A stretch of 64,000 bases of DNA, taken from the NCBI RefSeq assembly GCF_044005705.1, contig NZ_JBIPKE010000011.1:124001-188000 (forward strand), given 5' to 3'. This stretch comes from Marinoscillum luteum (GTDB taxonomy: Bacteria > Bacteroidota > Bacteroidia > Cytophagales > Cyclobacteriaceae). Below, piece by piece: positions 1 through 9,674 of this stretch (position 1 is the first letter of the stretch; each line of letters starts with the position of its first letter). The translations under genes and the position numbers were made by a program. The notes under the pieces are model-generated. The model did not search any database. It had not been told where the DNA came from and saw only the letters and a list, made by a program, of their open reading frames with translations.

Positions 1-1
1 A

Positions 2-20
2 AAGCTGCCAGTGGCAGCTT
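2..20 (-). terminator. Hairpin downstream of the TerB-like gene
   Basis: An 8-bp perfect stem (2-9 with 13-20) and a 3-nt loop lie 21 nt past the stop codon of the minus-strand gene ending at 42. The T-tract expected on the minus strand would fall outside the window, so only the stem can be seen. Read as an intrinsic terminator by position. Confidence 0.55.
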
Positions 21-41
21 CTATCATTTAATATTATTGGT

Positions 42-506
42 TTATTTACCTGGCTCCTTGATCATTTGAAGCTCAATCAATTTTGACTCTTCGTAGCTCA
101 CAGACAAATATCCAAGGACGCCACCAGATGCCTCAGCTATTTTCTTAGCCAGTTCCTTGAGCGAGGCATGTAGCTTCACACCAAAATTCTTATCCATTTT
201 GGGAAGAATAAAATTCAGTTTCCTCAACTCAGCTGTCAACACCTTATTGCGCTCTTCAGCACTTTCAGGAAGCTCATCTATTAATTTATTGAATTTAGAC
301 TCAAAGCTTTCCCCTACTAACTTGTAATAGTCTACCAGCTGCTCTCTCGCTCTACTCTGCTTGCTATGTGCCACGTCTATGGCTTCTTTTCTTTCGCTCT
401 TGTCAATATTGCCATCAGCGCCCGCTATCAGGATTGCTACATACACCGGGGCAGTCAGCAAAACATCAATCTCTTCTTCTCTTAGGTTTTCGAATTCTTT
501 GATCAT
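42..506 (-). CDS. TerB-like (tellurite-resistance/DjlA-type) domain protein
   Basis: A soluble 154-residue protein with no signal peptide or membrane segment. The N-terminal part carries the TerB-fold signature: a hydrophobic helix followed by ADGNIDKSE at about residues 29-37, the acidic metal-binding-like loop seen in TerB and DjlA N-domains. The remaining roughly 100 residues are helical and charged. TerB-like domains are thought to be metal-binding or membrane-surface adaptors, but no partner ter genes are nearby, so the cellular role is unknown. ATG start; the stop is followed by a hairpin at 2-20. The gene reads away from the EEP phosphohydrolase gene (563-1579), 56 nt upstream on the same strand. 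Confidence 0.65.
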   Translation of the reverse strand: MIKEFENLREEEIDVLLTAPVYVAILIAGADGNIDKSERKEAIDVAHSKQSRAREQLVDYYKLVGESFESKFNKLIDELPESAEERNKVLTAELRKLNFILPKMDKNFGVKLHASLKELAKKIAEASGGVLGYLSVSYEESKLIELQMIKEPGK

Positions 507-562
507 TATTGTGTCTATTGAAACTCGCTCGAAAATAGTAAAAAATGAGTGTTTACCCGTAA

Positions 563-1579
563 TTAATTCTCATCATTTTCACCCCGTAGCACAAACTTCA
601 TCAGTAGAGGTAAGTGATCGGAAATTTCTCCTGTTTCGGAGATTACACTTTGTCCCACGCTTGTGATAAAATTCTCATTGTAAAGTATATAATCGATCAT
701 CTGATAGGGCTCCCTACTGTTGAAAGTATTGAATGACGCGGGTGAACTTTCATAGGTCAAAGAGTCTACAGCTGACCGTATATGTTTGGCGGACATGATC
801 ACACTCATGGCATCATCTGGCTGCAGGTACTCCGGCTGGCTGTTAAAGTCACCGATCAGCAATACCGGGAGTTGATCCGAATAGGATTCGAAGAGTTGCT
901 TCACGGTCTCGGCCTGTGCCAGTCTGGTCTCCTGGTCGAAAGCCTCCAAATGAAGGTTCATCACACGAATGGTATCCCCAGGGGCCAATACGAGATCACA
1001 CACCTGTACCAGTCGATCGATATAAAAGGCATTGTATACAAAAGAAGTGTTGATTGGTTTGATCAGGGTGATGGTCTGTGCGTTAGCCACCGGAAACATG
1101 GATAAAATAGCCTGACCGGAGAGCATTTTTCCAAACTGATGCCCCAATGGCCAGTAGGGAAATGGCACGAATTTCTTATCCCAATTCACAGAACGGTAGG
1201 CATAGGGATAGTCCAACTGCAGGGCCAAACTATCCAGCTGGTTGTACATAAAGGAACGCTGCGAACCGAAATCAACCTCCTGGAGACCTATCATATCCGC
1301 TTCGATCCTTTCAAGGGTTTTCAGAGCCACCGACAAGTTCTGGTGATACAATTCCTCTACGCGTTCCACCGCGAGATTATTGGTCATCCCAGATAGATAG
1401 CCTATATTGAACGTCACAACGCTGAGGGTGTCTGATCGCTCAAATTGCTTTATCTTGCTGTCATATTGCGTTGTACTGAAGTGTTGATCTTTTTCCAGAT
1501 TGCCTTCTGAAGCGACAATAAAAAGTGAGGTAATTCCCAGAGTAACAAAAAAGAGTAGAGTAATAATTATTCTCGCCAT
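563..1579 (-). CDS. Endonuclease/exonuclease/phosphatase (EEP) family protein, membrane-anchored or exported
   Basis: 338 residues with an N-terminal hydrophobic segment (about 2-23) that could be a signal anchor. The EEP metallo-phosphohydrolase fold is shown by its ordered motifs: TFNIG with N58, LQEVD with metal-ligand E101, NLHLE with H210, GDFNSQP with D244 and N246, and a C-terminal SDHLPL with D321-H322. This family cleaves phosphodiester bonds in nucleic acids, phospholipids or inositol phosphates, and the sequence does not show which. An exported position suggests an extracytoplasmic substrate. ATG start. Divergent from the HPt gene with a gap of about 45 nt. Confidence 0.85.
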   Translation of the reverse strand: MARIIITLLFFVTLGITSLFIVASEGNLEKDQHFSTTQYDSKIKQFERSDTLSVVTFNIGYLSGMTNNLAVERVEELYHQNLSVALKTLERIEADMIGLQEVDFGSQRSFMYNQLDSLALQLDYPYAYRSVNWDKKFVPFPYWPLGHQFGKMLSGQAILSMFPVANAQTITLIKPINTSFVYNAFYIDRLVQVCDLVLAPGDTIRVMNLHLEAFDQETRLAQAETVKQLFESYSDQLPVLLIGDFNSQPEYLQPDDAMSVIMSAKHIRSAVDSLTYESSPASFNTFNSREPYQMIDYILYNENFITSVGQSVISETGEISDHLPLLMKFVLRGENDEN

Positions 1580-1624
1580 TCGTGCGTGTTAACTGGGAGC
1601 AAGTTAAATTTATTAGAATTTACA

Positions 1625-1951
1625 ATGCCTGATAATATGGATTTTTCATACTTGATTTCGATCAGTGACGGTGATACGGCGTTCATTCAAGAATTTATAT
1701 CGACGTTTGAATCCAACTCCACCAGTATCATAGAGAAGCTCAAAATTTCCCTGGAGACAGGTAATTTTGACAGTAACAAAAAACTCGCACATCAACTAAA
1801 GCCTTCCCTGGAAATGCTGGGGCTTGCCAGCCTAGAAATAGCCGTTGGTATACAGGAGCAACCTGAAACGGTGACACTGGAGCAGATCCTGCAAATAGAA
1901 AGTGAGTGTAAAGCTGCGGTTCAGGAGATGAACAACCGCTTCAATCTATAG
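1625..1951 (+). CDS. Hpt (histidine phosphotransfer) domain protein
   Basis: A small (108-residue) all-helical protein that looks like a stand-alone Hpt phosphorelay domain. The phosphoacceptor motif AHQLKPS places the candidate histidine at residue 56, followed by the usual helix-capping GL at 66-67. Hpt proteins shuttle phosphate between hybrid sensor kinases and response regulators in the cytoplasm. No kinase or receiver gene is in this window, so it is an orphan component. An in-frame GTG at 1586 would add 13 residues, but the ATG at 1625 gives the usual domain boundary and is preferred. Its 3' end overlaps the convergent sanA-like gene by 11 nt. Confidence 0.75.
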   Translation: MPDNMDFSYLISISDGDTAFIQEFISTFESNSTSIIEKLKISLETGNFDSNKKLAHQLKPSLEMLGLASLEIAVGIQEQPETVTLEQILQIESECKAAVQEMNNRFNL

Positions 1952-2588
1952 GGAGCTTTTCTTTTTCACCCAAAAACTTGGGTCCTCTATTGAAAACGTA
2001 AAGATCCAGAACCGTATTAGTACGTGCCAAAATCTCTCGAATGGCCAAGGATAGCGGTAGCTGGTCCTTATTGTCGGCAGAAAAAGCAACGGCATCCATG
2101 CCATAATAATCCGCAATGAAAAGTGCCCGGTAGCAATGAAAATCCTGAGTGATAATGATCAGCTCATCCTGGCCAAAAATGAGTTTTGAGCGAACAACCG
2201 AGTCCAGGGTACGGAACCCCGCAAAATCCAGAGTGATATCAGCCTGAGACACCCCCAGAGCCATCAGGGCATTGAGCATATCCTTTGGTTCGTTATAATA
2301 AACTGTGTTATTATCTCCACTCACAATGACATGATCAATCACCCCCCGATGATACAGCTCGGCAGTGGCGTCTATTCGCTCTTTAAAGTACTTGTTGGTA
2401 CCGCCCTTTACTGTCCGCTTGCTGGTTCCCAATAAAAGCGCAACCTTCTTACTGGGAACCTGAGTGATGTTGTAATAGATCTGACCGCTGGTGCTTGAAA
2501 TGATCCAGAAATTGAGGCCTAACACGAGTACGCTGATAGCCCCAACCATGATCACTGCATACTTAGCGATTTTCTTGAGCAATTGCAT
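1941..2588 (-). CDS. SanA/YdcF-family (DUF218) membrane protein
   Basis: 215 residues with one N-terminal transmembrane segment (about 10-30) and a periplasmic DUF218 domain. The signature elements are VALLLGTSKR near residue 50, an SGDNN loop, the LDFAGFRTLDSVVRSK segment and ITQDFHCYRALFIA, which match SanA (the E. coli protein linked to vancomycin exclusion at high temperature). The biochemical activity of the family is not settled; a role in envelope barrier function is the established association. It lies 31 nt downstream of parC on the same strand and may be cotranscribed. The convergent Hpt gene overlaps its last 11 nt. Confidence 0.85.
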   Translation of the reverse strand: MQLLKKIAKYAVIMVGAISVLVLGLNFWIISSTSGQIYYNITQVPSKKVALLLGTSKRTVKGGTNKYFKERIDATAELYHRGVIDHVIVSGDNNTVYYNEPKDMLNALMALGVSQADITLDFAGFRTLDSVVRSKLIFGQDELIIITQDFHCYRALFIADYYGMDAVAFSADNKDQLPLSLAIREILARTNTVLDLYVFNRGPKFLGEKEKLPID

Positions 2589-2619
2589 TTAGCTTTTAAT
2601 TGATTTGTCCTTTACAGGC

Positions 2620-5259
2620 TTAGTCTTCTTCATCCTTGCTTTTCCCTCCGAAAAGCCCCAACTGATTGTCCTCTTCCTCCACTTCATGCTTAATATTGCT
2701 CTTTAATGCCTCCAGATCCACTGCTGTCTTGCCTGTTTCTTTTTGTTCATTTTCATCATCCACTTCCTCTTCCTCTTTTTGAGGAGTGACCTCCGCGGCA
2801 GAAAGAATGTTCTGATATGGGCATTTATTACCCAGTGCTTTCCATCCTTTCACGTCAATGACTTCTGCCAGATCCAATTGGGCAGTTTCATTTTTGCGCC
2901 CGTCCTTATAAGTAACGGAGATCAGTGTATTATCGCTGTTATTGGCAAAAATAAGTTTAGAGCCTTTGGCTTCAGAAACAAAACTGAATCGCTTGTCAAG
3001 GGTGGTTGTCTCTATCAGGAATCGCTTGACGTAATAGACCTTATTGCCAGCATCATAGTGAACCGCATTGATCGGTAAATCCTTTTCATGCTTGAAAAGC
3101 CCAAGAACCTGGTTGGGCTCATACCTATTCGTTAGCTCAAAACTGGTCAGTTCATAGCTCCCATCCTTGTAAAACACAATGATATGATCTTCTGCTTTGA
3201 AGTTGCCCAGGTGATTACCTCTTTTGTCCGTATTGAGTCGGCCAATCACCTCATCATACCATACATCCAGGCCACCTAGCGTAGACACTCCCGCCGACTT
3301 AAACTGCACCTTTCTTACGGGCTGTTTGGTGAGGATATTTCCTCCGGCTCCTCTTCCCTTGATTTCAATTTCTGCAAAGTCAAAATCAAAAACTTTCTTA
3401 CGCGCCTTGCTGGCCGGAGTGAGATACACGGTCACTACCTCCGCCTCTCCATTGGGGTTGGCTGAGAAGTAATGAACCCGAGAACCTTTGCCCCCTTTGG
3501 TCAGGTCATATTCCCTATCTCTGGTCACAGAAAGCACCTGAAAGCGCTTCACCATACTGCGCCCACTCTTCCCGTCCACATAAGCCAGGTTATAGACCAT
3601 GCGCTCATCGGCTTTGTTAAATACCCCGGCGTAAATAATGTTCTTACCTACAAAGACCTTTTCTTGTATTCTGGTTACCTGGCACACACCATCCTTGCGG
3701 AAAATGATGATATCGTCAATGTCAGAGCATTCACAAACAAACTCATCTTTTTTGAGGCCATAACCAATAAATCCATCCTCCCTGTTCACATAGAGCTTAG
3801 CATTATTAGCGGCTACCACAGCAGCTGATATGGTATCGAAGTTGGCAATTTCGGTTTTGCGTTCCCGGCCCTTGCCGTATTTATCCAACAGATTCTTGTA
3901 ATAGGCTATAGCAAACTCGGTAATGTGTGCCAGATGGTGCTCTGTCTCCTCAAGTTCTTCAGTGAGCTTACGCATCAGTTCATCTGCCTTGAAGGCATCA
4001 AACTTGGAGATCCGCTTGATCTTAATTTCCGTCAGCCGGATAATATCATCCTGAGTAATGTCCCTGTAAAACTGAGGTTTGAATGGGTCCAACCCTTTAT
4101 CAATGGTCTGGAGTACGGCTTCCCAGGTCTCACACTCCTCTATGTCGCGATAGATCCTGTTTTCGATAAAGATCTTTTCGAGGGAAGAAAAGAGAATTTT
4201 CTCCATCAACTCACCTCGTCTGATCTCCAACTCCTGCCTTAGTAGCCCCACTGTTTGGTCCACCGAATGCTTCAGGATCTCTGTCACATCCAAAAACTGT
4301 GGTTTATCGTCGTAAATCACACAGGCATTGGGCGAAATGGACACCTCACAATCGGTGAATGCATAAAGTGCATCAATGGTGATGTCAGGTGAAGTGTTTG
4401 GTGCTAACTGGATCTGTATCTCAATATCCTTAGCGGTATTGTCAATAACTTTCTTGATCTTGATTTTACCCTTATCATTGGCTTTGATGATGGACTCAAT
4501 GAGTGAGGTAGTGGTGGTTCCAAACGGAATATCCTTGATGATCAGCGTCTTGCTATCCATTTCCTCGATGACCGCTCTTACTCTGACCTTTCCGCCTCGC
4601 TTACCATCATTGTAGTCTGATACATCTATTTTCCCTCCGGTCAGAAAGTCCGGATAGAGCACCACTTTCTTTCCTTTCAGGATATTGATTGCTCCTTCTA
4701 AGATCTCGCAGAAATTATGCGGAAGCACTTTGGTAGATAAGCCAACGGCTATACCCTCTACTCCCTGGGCCAGAAGCAGCGGAAACTTGACGGGAAAAGT
4801 AACCGGTTCCTTTTTACGACCGTCATAGGACAGTTGCCAGGTGGTCGTTTGAGCATTGTAAATGACATCCAGCGCAAACTTCGAAAGGCGTGCCTCTATG
4901 TACCTGGCAGCAGCAGCACTGTCTCCTGTGCGAACATCTCCCCAGTTACCCTGCGTATCGATCAGGAGGTTCTTTTGCCCAATATTGACAATGGCATCAC
5001 CAATAGACGCATCACCGTGAGGGTGGTACTGCATGGTACTTCCTATGACGTTGGCTACTTTGTTAAACCGTCCGTCATCCATTTCCTTCAGGGCATGGAG
5101 TATCCTGCGCTGTACGGGCTTGAGCCCATCCTCAATGGCCGGTACGGCTCGCTCCATGATCACATAGGAGGCATAATCCAAAAACCAATTTTCATACATT
5201 CCCGAAACCGGGATTACTTCATGCAGCTCTTCTTCTTCTCTGCCGTTTTCTTCACTCAT
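2620..5259 (-). CDS. parC: DNA topoisomerase IV subunit A
   Basis: Breakage-reunion subunit of a type IIA topoisomerase, which passes one duplex through another to decatenate daughter chromosomes. The 879-residue protein has the N-terminal winged-helix/tower region with the active-site tyrosine at residue 120 (AAARYIEARL) and a C-terminal beta-pinwheel from about 500 onward. The tail after about 815 is very acidic and ends LGLFGGKSKDEED. Assigned as ParC rather than GyrA because of the parE-type partner at 7643-9520 and the absence of a canonical GyrA box. In the quinolone-binding helix the position matching GyrA Ser83 is Ala84 (HPHGDASIGD), as is common in Bacteroidota topo IV. ATG start. 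Confidence 0.92.
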   Translation of the reverse strand: MSEENGREEEELHEVIPVSGMYENWFLDYASYVIMERAVPAIEDGLKPVQRRILHALKEMDDGRFNKVANVIGSTMQYHPHGDASIGDAIVNIGQKNLLIDTQGNWGDVRTGDSAAAARYIEARLSKFALDVIYNAQTTTWQLSYDGRKKEPVTFPVKFPLLLAQGVEGIAVGLSTKVLPHNFCEILEGAINILKGKKVVLYPDFLTGGKIDVSDYNDGKRGGKVRVRAVIEEMDSKTLIIKDIPFGTTTTSLIESIIKANDKGKIKIKKVIDNTAKDIEIQIQLAPNTSPDITIDALYAFTDCEVSISPNACVIYDDKPQFLDVTEILKHSVDQTVGLLRQELEIRRGELMEKILFSSLEKIFIENRIYRDIEECETWEAVLQTIDKGLDPFKPQFYRDITQDDIIRLTEIKIKRISKFDAFKADELMRKLTEELEETEHHLAHITEFAIAYYKNLLDKYGKGRERKTEIANFDTISAAVVAANNAKLYVNREDGFIGYGLKKDEFVCECSDIDDIIIFRKDGVCQVTRIQEKVFVGKNIIYAGVFNKADERMVYNLAYVDGKSGRSMVKRFQVLSVTRDREYDLTKGGKGSRVHYFSANPNGEAEVVTVYLTPASKARKKVFDFDFAEIEIKGRGAGGNILTKQPVRKVQFKSAGVSTLGGLDVWYDEVIGRLNTDKRGNHLGNFKAEDHIIVFYKDGSYELTSFELTNRYEPNQVLGLFKHEKDLPINAVHYDAGNKVYYVKRFLIETTTLDKRFSFVSEAKGSKLIFANNSDNTLISVTYKDGRKNETAQLDLAEVIDVKGWKALGNKCPYQNILSAAEVTPQKEEEEVDDENEQKETGKTAVDLEALKSNIKHEVEEEDNQLGLFGGKSKDEED

Positions 5260-5414
5260 GAGATCCTGTATTTTGACTTGCTATAGAATTTACATTTAGA
5301 TCCAAATTCCACACGTTACTCTTTATTTCATTTTATCAACTCCCTCGGGGAGTTTCTTATCTGCTTAAAATCATTCTATTGGATGTATGTCCCGACCTAC
5401 AATCTTCACTGACG

Positions 5415-6404
5415 TCACTGTGCCAATATTGCCTGGAGTTGGTCATCCGAAACGTTCAATACACCATTTTTAATCAGTCGGGGGGTGAGCGTCCGCCAGT
5501 GTTCGTCCTTTTTGAAAATAGATTTGAACATGGGAAGTGCCTCACTCATTTTGTTAGTATTAGCCAGGTTGATGGCATGCCAGTATTGCATTTCCAGGTT
5601 ATCAGGAAACATGTCTTCCGCTTTCTCATATAGCTCGCTCGCAGCCACAAAATCCCCTGCTTCCACAGCCAGGTCGCCCTTATTCATATATTCGTAAGCC
5701 TGATGCACCTCCCATAGACGCCTGATTTCCACCAAAGGCTCTGCATGGTCATCCACCCGAATGTCTACTTTACGATCCAACCATAGTTTTCCTGTAGGCT
5801 GCCCCGAAACCACCAATACTGCCGCTGATTGCTTACCTCTGATGTCTCCTCCGGCAGCTTGTGCCGCTTCCAAAGCGACAATCAGCCTCTCGGCCAGGGG
5901 TCCTTTGGCATTCTTATACGCTTCTGCCATTGCCGGCCAAACCTTGTCATTATCCATCAGGTTAGCCTGTACGGCAAAGTTTTCCCCAACCAGGTGTCCT
6001 GCAGCCGGAATGTTTTTAGCTCCCGTATGGGAAGCTGCCAAACCGCTTGCATCCACAATCCCAAGCTGACGGTAGGCTTCTCCTTCATCACTTTTGATCA
6101 AAGCCTCCAACACCTGCTCAGCATTCAACCCGGTCTTTAAAAGCGCAAGGCCTTGCGGACCAAAAGCAGGATTGGAAAAGGACTGGGTAGCTATGGCCCC
6201 TACTCCAGCTTCGGCCCAGGTAACCACGGTGCCCACCGAAAACCAATGAGACTGAACCGCAACACCCAAATCCCCTGTCTCAGGATCGTATGCCACGATG
6301 GAGTAAGTATGAACTAACGGATGCTCTTTATTATACTGTGCGTTAGCCACCCAAAACACCATCAGGGAAATACAACTCAGAACAATTTTTCTCATCTCAG
6401 TCAT
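5415..6404 (-). CDS. Exported DUF1028 (Ntn-hydrolase-like) protein with helical C-terminal repeat region
   Basis: 329 residues. A signal peptide covers about 1-22 (start MTEMRKIV, cleavage after VANA). The DUF1028 domain fills about 30-225: YSIVAYDPETGDLGVAVQS, the AGVGAIATQS block and the GGDIRGKQSAA block are its hallmarks. DUF1028 is structurally related to N-terminal-nucleophile hydrolases, but no substrate is established. The last 100 residues (EAGDFVAASELYEKAEDMFPD and following) look like one or two TPR units. The start codon overlaps the stop of the upstream lipase gene by 8 nt, so the two are translationally coupled; a second ATG three codons in would reduce the overlap. It lies between parE and parC. 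Confidence 0.82.
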   Translation of the reverse strand: MTEMRKIVLSCISLMVFWVANAQYNKEHPLVHTYSIVAYDPETGDLGVAVQSHWFSVGTVVTWAEAGVGAIATQSFSNPAFGPQGLALLKTGLNAEQVLEALIKSDEGEAYRQLGIVDASGLAASHTGAKNIPAAGHLVGENFAVQANLMDNDKVWPAMAEAYKNAKGPLAERLIVALEAAQAAGGDIRGKQSAAVLVVSGQPTGKLWLDRKVDIRVDDHAEPLVEIRRLWEVHQAYEYMNKGDLAVEAGDFVAASELYEKAEDMFPDNLEMQYWHAINLANTNKMSEALPMFKSIFKKDEHWRTLTPRLIKNGVLNVSDDQLQAILAQ

Positions 6405-7626
6405 TTTCTAATCTGAATATTTCACTCGCAAAATGCTCAATATAAGGACCCACACCCGTGCCATGAGTGCCTCCCGACAATGTGGTGAATGAAACCACAT
6501 CAGCAGAAGCTCCATTGGCAATGAGTTTTGCATACACATCTACCGAATTTTGATAAGGAACTGTAATATCTGCATCCCCATGATACATAAACATCGGAAT
6601 CGTAGGTGTCCAGTCTGTCAGGCTATTTTCAAGAAAAGCCTCTTTCACAAAAGCGTATGCCGGCATATCAACACCCGCAATAAATTGGGGGTTTAACAAT
6701 ACTGAAAGCTCGTCGCTCAAGAGTGCATTGATCTCACTTCCACTCTTGGATCCATCAAAATATCCTGAAATGGCGGCAGCATAAGGTTCATTAAAGAACA
6801 CATTCAACTCCTGATTCCAATCATAAGTCGTCTTGTAAGCATAGGCCACATAAGCCAGGAAAAAAGGCTGATGATAGGTATCAAGGGTAAAGAAGTATTC
6901 CTGAAAGGCTTTGACATCATACCCACCGGAAGATGGGAAAGATGCTTTCAGGTCATAGTACGCCATACCCACTTCCTCGACATACTTGTGTGTAGCCATG
7001 GTAGCATAACCGCCCTGAGAATAACCAGCCAGGTACAATTCATCATCAATGGACATTTCCAAATCTGCCACCAGCTGCCTGGAAGCGTAAATACCATTGA
7101 CAACAGAAGTGGCCGTAAGGTCTTCCACATAGTATGGATGCATGAGATCGCCTGATGCTCCAAAACCGATGAAGTCTGGCAGGATCACCACAAGCCCTGT
7201 ACTAGCCAATGCCGAAGCAAAAATGATTTGACCATCTGAAAGCTCCAGATTGGTTGGGGCCTCAGCCTCCGAAGCAATGGTACCGTGCTGGAAGCTGACT
7301 GTAGACACCGTATCCTCCGTATTAGGTAGCATAATCACTGCCGAGGCGGTGATGGAATCCCCTTTATAATCAGTCTTATAAGTGATTTTATACAAGGTCA
7401 CATCATGAACCATCAGGTTTACATCCACGTCCAAACCGGACAATGAGATGAAGGCACGCAGATCCCCGGCAGGTCGTGAAAATATGCGGGTGGCTTCTAC
7501 GAGTGTCTGCGGAGATGCCTCTACTTTTTCTTCCTTAGGAGTGACATCCTCATCCTTGCAACTTCCCAGGAGCATCAGCATCCCGAGGCCACCTCCCAAT
7601 ATCCATAATTTCATCTCCTTCATCAT
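6397..7626 (-). CDS. Alpha/beta-hydrolase lipoprotein (secretory-lipase-like)
   Basis: 409 residues. The lipoprotein signal ends in the lipobox LLGSC with Cys23, followed by an acidic linker that would suit outer-membrane sorting or surface export. The hydrolase domain has an oxyanion HG near 114, the nucleophile elbow GYSQGG with Ser203, an acid at Asp353 in GDADITVP and His388 in GGTHGTG, which gives a complete catalytic triad. The arrangement resembles secreted lipases/esterases with a lid region between nucleophile and acid. The gene starts 16 nt after parE and overlaps the DUF1028 gene, so expression is probably linked to parE. The natural ester substrate is unknown. Confidence 0.85.
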   Translation of the reverse strand: MMKEMKLWILGGGLGMLMLLGSCKDEDVTPKEEKVEASPQTLVEATRIFSRPAGDLRAFISLSGLDVDVNLMVHDVTLYKITYKTDYKGDSITASAVIMLPNTEDTVSTVSFQHGTIASEAEAPTNLELSDGQIIFASALASTGLVVILPDFIGFGASGDLMHPYYVEDLTATSVVNGIYASRQLVADLEMSIDDELYLAGYSQGGYATMATHKYVEEVGMAYYDLKASFPSSGGYDVKAFQEYFFTLDTYHQPFFLAYVAYAYKTTYDWNQELNVFFNEPYAAAISGYFDGSKSGSEINALLSDELSVLLNPQFIAGVDMPAYAFVKEAFLENSLTDWTPTIPMFMYHGDADITVPYQNSVDVYAKLIANGASADVVSFTTLSGGTHGTGVGPYIEHFASEIFRLEND

Positions 7627-7642
7627 CCTGACTTTAAAAGTT

Positions 7643-9520
7643 CTATACCAAAATAGGTGCGTCTGATTCCTTGTCTACCACATCCTTTTCTATGCGGAGT
7701 TTGTCGATGATAAACTCCTGACGATCAGGGGTGTTTTTACCCATGTAAAACCTCAGCAGATCCTTGATCTTGGTATCCTTCTGAAGGATAACAGGCTCCA
7801 GTCGGATGTCCTCCCCTATGAAACCACCAAACTCCTCGGGCGAAATCTCTCCCAATCCTTTGAATCGAGTGATCTCGGGTTTATTTCCTAATTTTTCGAT
7901 GGCTGCCTTACGCTCCTCATCACTATAGCAGTAGATGGTCTCCTTTTTATTTCTCACCCTGAAAAGTGGGGTTTCCAGAATATAGACGTGGTTATTTCTA
8001 ACCAACTCAGGGAAAAACTGAAGGAAGTAAGTCAACAGCAGTAATCGGATGTGCATACCATCCACATCGGCATCCGTGGCAATCACGATCTTTCTATACC
8101 TCAGTCCTTCCAGACCGTCTTCTATGTTGAGTGCATGTTGCAGGAGGTTAAACTCCTCATTTTCATACACCACCTTTTTGGTTTGCCCAAAGCAGTTGAA
8201 AGGCTTACCTCTCAAACTAAAAACCGCCTGAGTTTGTACGTCTCTTGACTTGGTGATGGATCCGCTGGCACTGTCTCCCTCGGTGATAAATACCATGGTC
8301 TTCTCCAGCAACTCATCTGAGCCTTTTTTGTCGTCATAGTGAATGCGACAATCTCTTAGCTTCTTATTGTGAAGATTGGCTTTTTTGGCCCGTTCATTGG
8401 CCAGTTTCTTGATACCGGCAATTTCTTTCCGCTCTCGCTCCGACTGAAGGATGCGCTTGAGCAATGCGTCTGCGATCTGACTATTCCTATGCAGGTAGTT
8501 ATCGAGCTCTTTCTTTAGGAAGTCATTAATGAAAGTTCGCATGGTAGGCCCTTCCTCAGCCACATTAATGGAACCCAGTTTGGTCTTGGTCTGGCTCTCA
8601 AAGACCGGCTCCTGAACCCGCACTGCTACCGCACTCACGATGGATGCCCGGATATCTGAGGCCTCGAAGTTTTTTCCGTAAAAATCCCTGATGACCTTCA
8701 CTACTGCTTCCCTAAATGCCGCCAGGTGTGTACCTCCCTGGGTAGTGTGCTGTCCATTCACAAAAGAGTAATACTCTTCCCCATACTGATTAGCATGGGT
8801 CATGGCCACTTCTATGTCATTGCCCTTAAGGTGGATGATTGGATATCGCAAGGCTTCTTCATCTGTCTTGCGCTTCAGTAAGTCCAGCAGACCATTCTCA
8901 GAATGGTATTTTTTACCATTGAAATTGATCGTGAGTCCTGCATTCAGAAAGGCATAGTTCCAAAGTAAGTTCTCGAGGTATTCGGGTATAAAGTGATAAT
9001 GTTTAAATACCGTGTCATCTGGCTCGAAACTAATGGCTGTTCCATTGCGCTCCGATGTTTTTTCCACCTTGGCATCATTGGTGATTTCACCTCTTACGAA
9101 TTCTGCCAGCTTGGTTTCCCCATCTCTGAACGACTGTACCCTAAAATAAGAACTCAAAGCATTGACGGCCTTGGTTCCCACACCATTCAGTCCTACAGAC
9201 TTCTGGAAAGCGCCGGAATCGTATTTTCCACCGGTGTTGATTTTACTCACACAGTCCACCACTTTGCCTAGTGGAATCCCACGGCCAAAATCCCGTACCT
9301 CCACCTTTCGGTCAGATACTTTGATGTTGATGGTCTTTCCGTGTCCCATCATGTGCTCATCGATACTATTATCGATGATCTCCTTCACCAATACATAAAT
9401 ACCATCATCGTGAGCCGAGCCATCGCCCAGTTTCCCAATGTACATCCCGGGTCTCAGTCTGATGTGTTCTTTCCAGTCTAGCGACTTGATACTATCCTCG
9501 GTATATTGTACTTCTGCCAT
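7643..9520 (-). CDS. parE: DNA topoisomerase IV subunit B
   Basis: ATPase subunit of topoisomerase IV, partner of the parC product. The 625-residue protein shows the GHKL ATPase site: E47 (KEIIDNSID), the DFGRGIP loop at 77-83 and GLNGVGTKAVNALS from 110. The transducer domain follows, then the TOPRIM domain with TEGDSASGS and the DADVDG metal motif. The length is typical of ParE and lacks the large insert of enterobacterial GyrB. ATG start. It heads a run of minus-strand genes, parE-lipase-DUF1028-parC-sanA, with no obvious terminator between the first three. Confidence 0.93.
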   Translation of the reverse strand: MAEVQYTEDSIKSLDWKEHIRLRPGMYIGKLGDGSAHDDGIYVLVKEIIDNSIDEHMMGHGKTINIKVSDRKVEVRDFGRGIPLGKVVDCVSKINTGGKYDSGAFQKSVGLNGVGTKAVNALSSYFRVQSFRDGETKLAEFVRGEITNDAKVEKTSERNGTAISFEPDDTVFKHYHFIPEYLENLLWNYAFLNAGLTINFNGKKYHSENGLLDLLKRKTDEEALRYPIIHLKGNDIEVAMTHANQYGEEYYSFVNGQHTTQGGTHLAAFREAVVKVIRDFYGKNFEASDIRASIVSAVAVRVQEPVFESQTKTKLGSINVAEEGPTMRTFINDFLKKELDNYLHRNSQIADALLKRILQSERERKEIAGIKKLANERAKKANLHNKKLRDCRIHYDDKKGSDELLEKTMVFITEGDSASGSITKSRDVQTQAVFSLRGKPFNCFGQTKKVVYENEEFNLLQHALNIEDGLEGLRYRKIVIATDADVDGMHIRLLLLTYFLQFFPELVRNNHVYILETPLFRVRNKKETIYCYSDEERKAAIEKLGNKPEITRFKGLGEISPEEFGGFIGEDIRLEPVILQKDTKIKDLLRFYMGKNTPDRQEFIIDKLRIEKDVVDKESDAPILV

Positions 9521-9674
9521 ACGCGCGTTTGAAATCGGATGATTAAACCATTGATTTGATCAACTCAAATCGGAATTTATACAAAAAAACAGATTTAGAA
9601 AGGCCTTAAAATCAGTAGTGACTTGAGCCTTTAAATGAATTGAAAAGCCTTAAAATATTGCAGATCAAGTAGTT

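Noticed and set aside
2620..5259. Naming the 879-residue subunit GyrA
   Set aside because: No canonical GyrA box seen, and the partner at 7643-9520 is a 625-residue ParE-type protein without the GyrB insert, so topoisomerase IV is the better name.
5338..5354. Hairpin AACTCCC/GGGAGTT between parC and the DUF1028 gene
   Set aside because: The stem is only 7 bp and neither strand has a good T-run after it, so it is not called a terminator.
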